Part shown: positions 54,893-64,000 of the stretch, piece after piece
Layout of the letters: every line of letters starts with the position of its first letter
How positions within the stretch are numbered: the stretch's first letter is position 1
From: Physcomitrium patens
Lineage: Eukaryota > Streptophyta > Bryopsida > Funariales > Funariaceae
Direction of reading: 5' to 3'
Length of the DNA: 64,000 nucleotides
Assembly (NCBI RefSeq): GCF_000002425.4
Contig: NC_037271.1
Span: 10,240,178-10,304,177 of the forward strand
Notes under the pieces: generated by a model
Databases searched by the model: none
What the model was told of the DNA's origin: nothing
What the model saw: the letters and a program-made list of their open reading frames with translations, nothing else
Program-made: the position numbers and the translations under genes

Positions 54893-55916
54893 TCAAGGCT
54901 TGTGAGGTGCGAGTTGGTGAAGTGCCGACGCAGACATGACAGTGCACAGAGACAGGCACACGAATGCGCATACGCAGGCAATGAGAGCACCCTGTACTTG
55001 GTCACAGAAGCGGCCTACCATTGGGCACACCGCGTTCCAGTAGGCAGTTTCTTGGCCATGCTTTCCAATCCACGCCACTCCCAGTGCCGTCGAACATGCC
55101 GACATCAGGGCACATGACAAAAGCTGCAAGGATAACCATGCATTACTCTCAGTAAGGTTAAATATAGCGAAATCATCTTGCATTAGGAACAACAGTCCTA
55201 CAACTTGCCGAAAAGAGTGAGCTCGTGATGAAGGCTTACAAAGTCGGAGAAGAAAGTGAGCCATGCAGATTTAGTGTAGCTGAGAGGACCTCGACGAGTC
55301 CACTGAGTTACGCATGCCACAATTGTTCCAAGGACCGCATAAATGAAGACGATGGCGTTGGCGAATACAAACCACCTGTGTACCAGGTCTGACTGTTAGC
55401 TCAAAGCATCAAGCAGAATTATCTTCCAACAACGCGCTGCCTGAGGGCTTGTTGCGCGCTTAACGCAGTGAGTCACCGAGAGGACCTCACGGCAGCAAAG
55501 AAATCTACAACTTGTAGAATTTGTTGCAAGCCAGGTTGCACTCTTCCTAGCAAATGCCCGTGGAGGACACCAGCCCGACTGTGGGCATGAAAATTTGTGA
55601 CATTTTGCCAAACCAGCTCACGAGATGTAACATACTCGTTAAAAGAATGCTAAGCTAGAGAATGGATGTCGTCGTAAAATGACGAGGTGAAAATGCAGTG
55701 AAAGTGGCATACATACTGAAATGCGGGAAAGTCTCTCCATCGGGCTGTGTGGGGGCCCAATGGAGTTGGGACTGTTTGTGTAGACCGCAGAATTACAGCA
55801 ACAGCAGCTGCAGTGGCACCCGCCGTGAAAACGCGGAGGATGAGGTGGAGGCAGTTGCGCATGGGATGATGCCTCACTGAACCTGGCTCCTTGTAACTCT
55901 GCGGTGTCGATTCCAT
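54893..55916 (-). CDS. CASPL: CASP-like membrane protein (UPF0497/CASPL), three exons
   Basis: Exons in order of transcription: 55916-55717, 55375-55240, 55123-54893. Introns are GT-AG with good signals (CA|GTATGT, GTACACAG|G, TTT|GTAAG, CCTTGCAG|C) and the joined frame gives 188 aa, the usual size of the family. Four membrane spans are evident: residues about 24-43 (LILRVFTAGATAAAVAVIL), 68-90 (WFVFANAIVFIYAVLG), 112-131 and 156-178. The two family hallmarks are present: Arg in span 1 (R28) and Asp at the start of span 3 (D111). Trp and two Cys (W141, C145, C152) sit in the second outer loop, as in other CASPs. In seed plants CASPs form the Casparian strip membrane scaffold; CASP-like proteins occur in all land plants, with mostly unknown roles in membrane domains. 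Confidence 0.87.
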
Positions 55917-58440
55917 GTTCGTAGCGAATATGCCCTATTTCTCCAACAACGATACCCCTGCCTCTCCCACCAAATTCAGACTCCTTTCCCCCTCCACATA
56001 GAATAATTTTGCTCAGTTTTGTTGAACCTACCCCGGCAACGCAATTAATCCTCTTGAGAGAAACAATGTGCACCCTGCATCATCTCAAACGCACCGTCGT
56101 GCTCGTTCTTACTTGTCCGCTCAACTAGTATGGAATCTCCTGTTTCTCCAACACAACTCCACAATTACGTCACCTCATGTAGCCACCTCAACTTAGTGTC
56201 TCGATAGTGCAAAACCTTCAACTACACGATCTTGAAGTGTTGAACACTATTTCAAACGTCACTCTAGCAGCCAGTATTTGGTTTGCATGACACTTTCACC
56301 ACTGTCCACGTTTTCGGGCGAAGTGTCTAGCACCCAAATCTACTCGTATGCAACATTCACACTCTCATGCTCCCCTCACATGTAACGCACTACAGTAATG
56401 CCGCTCCCGTAGGTTAAAGTAGACTAGCACCATGATATTTTAAAATGAAATCCAGATGACGCAGAACAGATTGTTTCATCATGTCACGAGGAGCTCCTGG
56501 AAACATTAGATGCATGGATGAGCCGTCTCGAGAGTCGTTCTGAACCAATGGGTCAATCCTGCAGGTCGAAGATTTTCTAGGTGCCAAGGCTCAGCAGACT
56601 TCGGAGACTCCAGATGCAAGAGTTGAAATGGAAGCCACTACACTTTCTGTCCCTCTCTCTCTCCAGCTTTCTAGGGCAGAGAGATGTCTCTTAAGTCCTT
56701 GTCTATCGTGGTCTCTACTCAAAGCTGTCATGATTATCTCATGTCAGGGGATCGAAACCACCTGTATGATAAATAACTTGTTCATTAGGAGGTGACGAAC
56801 ATGGTCCAGGGGACAATTGTGTATGATCTGCGTAAGCAGGCGTTCATATGCTGCTCATTCCATGTACTCGTAAGAATGCGAATTGGACTTCATGATCTAC
56901 AGTAGGTATCAAGGGCATTTGTACTGTATGTACAGAACCGAGTTGCGAGGAATGAGGGCATGCTTGGAGGAAAATGATGTCATCGTTTCAGTAGGAAGTG
57001 GCACCAGGGTTGCAGGATTGCTGACCTACCACTGTAACGGGCTAGTAAACTTTATTGAAGAGTCATAAAGGGCAGGTTTCACTTCCACTCTTCTGGACGT
57101 ACCACGTACACATGAGCGCATCTAACTGCATTTGCAATGGCACGATATCCACCTGGTTGTTGCATATGAGTCCACGACCATTCCAAACTGGCGACAGGAT
57201 ACTCCATTATTGGTTTCAAAATACTCATGGACTTCAATGCCGCAGATGGAGAACAAAGCACATATACATACTTCATGATAGATTAGGTCCAAACACTGAC
57301 ATGATACCAGTAGTCAATAGACAATTGATGTTGCGGAAATCTATTCTCGAAATAGGAACAGCGCAAGGTTGGGTAAGTAGTAAACTATGGCAGATGAAGT
57401 CTCACGTGAGGCCTGAGTAAAGGAACAAAAAAGAAAGAGCAACGATTGTTCCCACAATCTGCGATGATTGAATGCAAGAACCAAAAGCAGAAGAAAGACC
57501 ATGCTTCGTTAAGTTTGAAAAAAGACCCAGTTGTGCAATCGCACGTTTCGGAGTGCTTGTTCATAAGTGCATGAATTCTATTCGCGCAAGAAGGAAAGAT
57601 CATGGCATACGGGAATCATTGAAATGACCTAATCCAAATAACCCTTCAAAACATATCACCTAAAAAGTGCGCAGCGACAGTAGGCTGTTAACAGCGCGAC
57701 ATCACACGACAATGCTAAGCTACCAAAGGCTCCATGACCGCTCAACGCAGTGCTTCAGAGACTTGAAATCTCTCGATCATTCCCATTCCTTCAAAAAAAA
57801 CTACTAAAAATAATAATTGTGATGAGAGTTTCCCTGTGACCTTGAACGCACACCTTGATTGCAGTTTTTGGACAACAAACCAAGGCATTCGTATCATGGA
57901 GCAACTTTGGGAACCGCAGGCATGTGATTAGCAGGCTCAAGCCGGTGCCACACTGTCACATGGTGCTGATACTTGCGAAGCTGCTCCTCATTACACGCGT
58001 AGGCATCACCACATGCTTACCTTGCACATGCTCATCATTTGATCTGCAATGTTGCAAGCTTTACTGCTTCTAATGCTTTTTATTCTTCATCATGGTCTCT
58101 TTCAATTTTCTTTCAAATTTCCTCCTTTCTATTGAAAAAAGAAAACAAAACACTCTCTCCGTCAAGGACTGCACAATTACACACCACCACCAAACTACGA
58201 GTGATGTACCCCAAAGTAAAACAACGCTGGTTAGGACTTAACCATGTCAATGGGACAGAGCTGGGGTGATTGTGACAATGGGAGCTGCTGTGCATGGTAG
58301 TGGATGAGTAGAGTCAACTTGGCCTGATCACAAGCAAGGAACCCTCATCGCCAACTCCTTGACGTTCCTGTTATTGTGTAATTAGTGACTTAGAGATGCA
58401 CTTAGTAAACCCTATTTTACTGTCACATCCTTGCATTATT
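55917..58440. other. 5' region of the CASP-like gene and gene-poor island DNA
   Basis: Moderate GC content but no frame with a domain. Short open frames on both strands (55639-56073, 57055-57420, 57079-57276, 57855-58073) have no recognisable motif or splice pattern. The part next to 55917 should be the CASP-like promoter. A non-coding RNA gene in the rest is possible but unsupported. Confidence 0.55.
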
Positions 58441-59059
58441 TAAGTAGGTTTGGTCATAGGTTGGTTTTTAGGAAGAGATTGTAGAGATTTTTTTTCAAAT
58501 TTATTTTAATTATTTTTTTATTTTAATTAAAGATATAAAGAATAAAAATTCTATTTATTTATTCATTTAGATGGTCGAATTTTTTTTTCTTTAATTTAAA
58601 ATTAATTTTTCATATTAGATAAAAGAAATTTTTTCCAAGACAACAACAAATTTGAAACTATTCACAATTAGGAGAATATTTTTTTTCTAAAATAGAACAA
58701 AAATTGTAGCTATAGTACCTTTCTATTCTCCGCTAATTTTTTTCTCTACCACTCTTCTTTTTTGTTCTTTCCATCACTCTTTCCATCGCTTTCCACCAAT
58801 CTTGCTCATTACACTCTTTTCCATTGTTCTCCAAAGATTTTGCTCTCTACTAGTCTTACTTATTGTTGGTCTTAGTTTCTAATGATTTCTAACCTCTATC
58901 ACATCTACTCTCCAACCTCCACCACATATGCTCTCTAGTTTTAAATAGTCCCACTCTCCAACCACTGTCATGTTACCTCTCTACCTCCCAACATTTCCAC
59001 TTTTCAATTTCTTTCACATTCACTTTCAGGTCTCCAACAAGTGATAAAATAATATTATT

Positions 59060-59660
59060 GTCACTTATTCATCTATGCAAGACAATGGCTTTGGATGCAA
59101 CTTCCACATTTTCATGAATCAATGCAAAGATGGCTTATTCTATGTAATCACATTTACTTGGTACAATGAAAATTACTCTACATTTCTACAACCATTCTGC
59201 CTCCAATATAATGTTCTTGTAGAGTTTGTTATACCTATGATGCATGATGTCCAAGTTTTGTGACCACATGACATTTCTAACCATATAAAGATGCAAGTGA
59301 AAGCAAAAAAAACGTATGTAGGAATTTGGAGAAGCCAAGAAATCCACCAAAAATGCTTTGTTATTGGCTACAAGCTTGGATTTTAGAAAATAGCCGAGCT
59401 ACTTGTTCAACCACAAGTTACCAATTCTAAGAACTCTACAACAATTGACATGAACAACCATGAGTGTTTTTTTCAAGCACTTTTGTACCTTGCTACATAA
59501 AAGATTATTTTTATACATTGTTGTTTGATGATTACAATTGATGTGGCTCATTCAAAAGCTACTTACAAAGGTGTTACTTAGGTCTTAGTAGCATCAATGG
59601 AAAAAGCTAGCTTGTTTTTATTGCTTTTGATATTATATTAGTCAAAAATACCAAAAACTA
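59060..59660 (+). pseudogene. Probable MULE (Mutator-like) transposase relic
   Basis: Broken plus-strand frames read LFNHKLPILR (about 59410-59440), then CFFQALLYLAT near 59470 and ITIDVAHSKATYKGV (about 59530-59575) with a following VLVASMEKASL. This order resembles the catalytic region of plant MULE transposases (F-x-R-x-F... I-x-x-D-G-A-H-x-K-x-x-Y-x-G-x-L-L-x-A). Stops and frame changes are frequent, and no terminal inverted repeats were located. Confidence 0.42.
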
Positions 59661-61919
59661 GATCTAATTTTGTAAACAAGTTCCACATGCAATATTATTT
59701 TTGAATTTGCAAACAAAGACAGCAATCAAAAATTACAAAAAGATAAGTTTTCAATTGAAATGTAATAATGATAGAACATCTGAACATCAAAAAAATGAAA
59801 GAGTAGACTAACATATTATTTCTTAATATTCTTAGAAGATAGAGCATAAAATAGTCTCAAAGCTCTCAAATATAGTACATGTATCTTACATCTAGTACAA
59901 AAAGAAGAACGTAAATATGAAGTTTAAGACAAAATTCAATGACAAGATTTAAGTGGCTACAAAAGCATTGATAGTAGATGCACACAAGGCTACCATGGCA
60001 AAAATCAATAAAATACACCTTAAAGCGCATACATATCTAAGAAGAATTATGTCTAATATTTGAATTTTCAAACACATAAAAATCTCATATTTTAAAATAT
60101 TTATATTAAATTAATAAATAAATAAATAAAATATCTGTTTTTTTTATGTATGCTACAAAGAGTGGTTTGATGCACTCATCCAACTTCTTTGTAAGACTAG
60201 TGCTTTTTTCTTTAAATAGCACAATGAATACATCTAAGTAACATGTGATCCACCACACTCTATAACTAATGAGCTATACAAGAGGACTATAGAAGATCAA
60301 ATATGCTAGGTGATCTAAATGAAAACATACATCTTTGAAATCCAAAGCTTCACCATTCAAACCTTATGTATTGTTGACCATATGGAGTAAACTTGTTTTT
60401 ATAGATACTTTCAACAATACCAATTCTTGTACATCTATGCATGTACACAAGCAATAGATTTGCACAAAAGTATCAATTTTTTTCTTCATTCTTTGTATTT
60501 AAGAAGCTCACTTTGTTAGGTCTATACTAATGTTATAGTGTATGTAGACATAAATACAATTAATGTGGATGGTACCATTGTCCTACTCCACAAAATCAAA
60601 CAAGCAGATTATTTGAGCGAGATCCATATTTGTAGTCAAAAGGAGGTTGATTTTGAATACTAAATTACTTGCAAAAAGTTTTACAAGAAGGATCACAACT
60701 ATTGTACTTATAATTGTTCTCACTATTGATGATAAAGGTTGTTCTTATTATGGCAAAGTTATTACCATTACAAAAAACTTTTTTCTTCATAGTAATTCAT
60801 TTGCAAAAAATAAAATCGGAGATTATTTTTGAAAGGTTTTATACAATAGTAACTATTTCAAGTTTGAAGTTGGTAACTCTTTAAAAAAAAATTCTTTGCA
60901 AATGTGATATTTGAAGCAATTAACTATTAAAGTCAAAAAAGTGATGTGTTGCATTATTCACTAACAAATCTTTTTGTTAGGCTATTTTACATATTTTCAA
61001 CATATAAAGTAAGCAAAAATAATCGTTCTCCTATTTGTTTTTCTATTTTTTAAATACCTTCAAGTTTATTTTTCTATTCATAATTTTTTTTAAATTTAAG
61101 CTTTATTTTTAAATATTCTATGTCTAAATATTATTTTATAATAATGATATTATATCAAGTGTTCTTTTGGAAAAAAATTATCACAACAAATGACATTAGC
61201 ATCAAATCTCAATATAATAATATTTTTGTGGTTTTTCTTTCAAATATTTAGAATGTATTTATTATCACCAAAAATAGCCTTTTAATTCTTATTCTTATAT
61301 AAATTTTTTTGCTAACTTATAATGACTTGCCATTGATAGTTTAAAATATAACCACAAATACACATTGTATTTTGTATATATAAAAGAAATTTAATTAGAA
61401 AATTCTCAATTCTTTGTATGAAAATATGTCCATCTCTATTATCTTCTATATTACATTTTTAAATAAAAAATAGCACCATTTTTTAATAATATATTTTTAA
61501 TACATAATATTGTTATATTGAATATAATTATAAGTCTCTTAATTATTATAAATATTTTACTAATTTTTAATTCTTACAATTTTTACTATTAGCAATACTT
61601 AATTTTTTTGTCTAAATTCTTATTTGAATTTAGATGTAAGATAATATATATTTCTTCTATATAATTTTTATGATTTTTGATTATTTAAACATCTTTAAAA
61701 TATAATTTTAAGTAAAAATAATACTTAAAAAGTATTAAAATATTAAAAGAATTTTTTACAAATTTTATTTGATAAAATCATATTAAAAATATTTTTTATC
61801 TTTAATTTTTTTTAAACTTGTTATATGTTGTTTAATTTTTTATTAATATTTTAAGATTTTGGTACTAAATTATGATAAAGTTTATAAATATATTTTAAGA
61901 ACTTAATATTTTTATTTTT

Positions 61920-61965
<46 letters not shown>

Positions 61966-62880
61966 TCTACTCAATCCAACATAATTTCTACATATCATTT
62001 CTTTCTAAAATAATTATACTATTTCTATTATCCACAATATTATTTATATTATATCTATATTTATCTACTTTTTATCTTAATATCTCTTGTTTAGGCCAAT
62101 TATTATTATTTGGAGACTTATTGTTATTATGTTTACTTTTAATTTTAAAAATATCTAAAATTAATTTTATTTCACTCCTTCATCTATAATTTTATTTTAA
62201 ACTTTTTAACTTTTTTATCCAAATACTTCTCTATCTTCTCTCACTTCTATTTTATGTTCATGATTTGGCCTCATGTACATACAATTCTATATGGTTTTTG
62301 CTAGGCACTTGGCAATCCACTAAATTTTACAAAAGTCTATATTTATTACTACCTACATAGTATATATTAATGAATGTCTTACCATCTACAAAAAACTTAT
62401 TAGTCCAAATTTATTATTGGCACAATAATATAAATAATACTTAAATTTAATTTAAAATCATTTATTCAATCTATTTCTATTTTTCCATTTTAAGCATTAA
62501 TGTTTTTATGATTATAATTTTAATATTATTCTTAGTTGTTGTAAGTCTATTTTGTAACTTGTTGATTTTTCTTAATAAATTTTCTTGATTTTATTAAAAT
62601 TCTCTAACTTCTTATTAAAATAATTAGATTGTCTCTTCTTTTCTTTTCTTTATATACTTGTCAATTCACCTATGTAAAATACATGATGCAAATATATAAA
62701 TGCATAAAAATAATTCCACCCATAAACAATTCTATTTGGTAAAAACCTCACTTCTTTTGCGATTTTAAGTATGACCTTAAGCTGTCGACTAGTCTATTTG
62801 TAATATATCCTCCAACTTAATTTCTTGCATTATGTGAAGATGCAAAAAATAAATAAATAAAACAACTTAACCCACAAGTA
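59661..62880. other. AT-rich spacer
   Basis: No gene or element recognised. An (AT)n tract lies at 61924-61962. Open frames are short and compositionally biased. Confidence 0.7.
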
Positions 62881-64000
62881 CATGGATTTAGCCTTCCTTA
62901 CATTCCGACTCTGGCAACCCAGTTTGCTTGTTGGTCGTTCAAGACTTTTCTAATGAATTCCTTCAACCGAAAACAATGGTTCCTTTTGATTTTTTATTTA
63001 AGAAAAGGTCACGGATACATTGTGGGGTGTGGCTCAATGCACCAGCCGTGGAGATATTTTGCATTGGAGTGTAATCGTCGGTGAACTTGACCAACAAAAA
63101 TAATTCGTGACCATTTTTGCTACTGTTACTACATGTGTTCGATGTTAAGAAACCCGATGAGAGACCCCGAACACGGAAGATAAAAAGAAGCAGCAGTTGG
63201 TCTTGTGAAGTATTTCAAAACTTCCCTCAACACTCAAAACGCACTCCATGAACCGTATCATTTCTTCGTTCTCTGATGTAAACAAGCACACACTCTGTTG
63301 TTCTTCGTGTTCTGATACAAACTTGCACACACTCTGCACAAGGCCATTTTCGCAAACCTCCTCTGGAACCAACAGCTTCAGAAGGTACGCACCAGTGCAC
63401 CTCCACGACTTGTGTGGTGAGCAAATCCCCACAACCCCACATTGAGGAAGAAATTATTGAGACCTTTTTTATAATCTACATAGCCAATTACCCTGGCTAG
63501 TCGACAGCTGACTAAACTAATTCTTACAAATCTCTTTTTACAGCGAAATTATGTAAGGTATGCTCGAACCATCTAGCTATTGTGACAGTAAATCTTCCCT
63601 CGTGCACCGATCAATCGGCAAATTGACACAAAATTATTGATAGAGGTCCGCACGACCACGGTAAACAGCTGCATAAAACCATATATCAAGATGTTACTTT
63701 GGCTAACACTGCAGGTGTGTAACTGTTAGCGTCGTTTATTTGTTACGCCCAATTCAGGTCTCAGTTCACTGATCTCATTCATGTGATGTATTTTCCAGGG
63801 TTGAAAGATATGAATTGCGACAGATGGGAAGCATCGGCGAATGTACCTTTACAAGTAGGAATGCTATGAACCTCGTGAAGAAATCAAACAAACCGATAGA
63901 GATGAAACTTCTACTGTGGATAAAGAGGTGAGATAACTCACGGAGTCTGTACATGACGTTATTACCATTTCAAGCTGAGGCTGGCCCATTGTATGAGGAT
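62881..64000. other. GC-richer right edge, possible gene flank
   Basis: Composition shifts to that of the gene islands. A minus-strand open frame (63432-63145) encodes no recognised domain and contains a short duplicated unit, listed separately. The stretch may be promoter or UTR of a gene beyond the window. Confidence 0.4.
63255..63340. repeat. Short tandem duplication
   Basis: TTCTTCGT-TCTGATGTAAACAAGCACACACTCTG is followed at once by a second copy (TTCTTCGTGTTCTGATACAAACTTGCACACACTCTG), a unit of about 39 bp in two imperfect copies. On the minus strand it encodes S-V-C-x-F-x-S-E-x-E-E twice. Confidence 0.7.

Noticed and set aside
55639..56073. 144-codon frame on the minus strand
   Set aside because: It overlaps exon 1 of the CASP-like gene in another frame. 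Only the 55916-55717 frame carries the family motifs and splices correctly.
57055..57420. 121-codon frame on the plus strand
   Set aside because: No domain, no supporting splice structure, and a competing frame on the other strand; probably chance in GC-balanced DNA.
1..64000. CRISPR arrays, rRNA, tRNA genes, bacterial or phage modules
   Set aside because: No regularly spaced identical repeats, no cloverleaf candidates and no prokaryotic gene organisation were seen. Direct repeats present are LTRs and microsatellites.

Overview
The window looks like nuclear DNA of a land plant, most likely a moss (Physcomitrium-like). This is an inference from gene content, short introns and moderately GC-rich gene islands set in very AT-rich, transposon-filled DNA; no species can be proven from the sequence alone. 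All recognised host genes are eukaryotic and spliced or plastid/mitochondrion-targeted. No bacterial operon, CRISPR array, rRNA or tRNA gene was seen.

Layout. 1-5.2 kb: a decayed Helitron (Rep plus Pif1-type helicase) on the minus strand, running off the left edge, its HUH motif split by a 1.27-kb insertion. 5.2-7.9 kb: AT-rich DNA with nothing recognisable. 7.9-19.3 kb: one old 11.5-kb Ty3/gypsy element of the Tat type with 850-bp LTRs, gag, protease, RT, RNase H, integrase and an extra 3' ORF region, itself interrupted by about 1.5 kb of foreign sequence with a telomere-like minisatellite. 21-31.5 kb: gene island 1, minus strand, with a six-exon prostaglandin-E-synthase-2-like gene (352 aa) and a nine-exon plastid quinolinate synthase gene (719 aa, SufE domain fused to NadA). 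31.6-32.4 kb: a GC-richer relic of unknown origin. 34.4-34.9 kb: a decayed solo LTR. 35.7-41.7 kb: chromovirus copy 1 (plus strand, TSD CTTTA). 42.3-48.7 kb: chromovirus copy 2 (minus strand, TSD ATAGG), inserted into an older solo LTR of the same superfamily. 51.5-58.4 kb: gene island 2, with a single-coding-exon PDZ-TPR protein like MET1 (plus strand) and, tail to tail, a three-exon CASP-like membrane protein gene (minus strand, 188 aa). 58.4-62.9 kb: AT-rich DNA with a probable MULE transposase relic. 62.9-64 kb: GC content rises again, perhaps the flank of a gene outside the window.

How the parts work together. The host genes are independent housekeeping or plastid genes: NAD biosynthesis (quinolinate synthase), a thioredoxin/GST-fold enzyme of organelles, photosystem II maintenance (MET1-like) and a plasma-membrane scaffold (CASP-like). 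The most striking structure is the pair of nearly identical chromoviruses lying head to head on opposite strands only about 0.6 kb apart. Each lacks different functions (copy 1: gag stops, integrase catalytic Glu changed, 3' ORF deleted; copy 2: protease active site replaced, a zinc-binding Cys lost), and both share an in-frame UAG between RNase H and integrase. Together they form a large inverted repeat that could yield hairpin RNA and small RNAs against the whole family.
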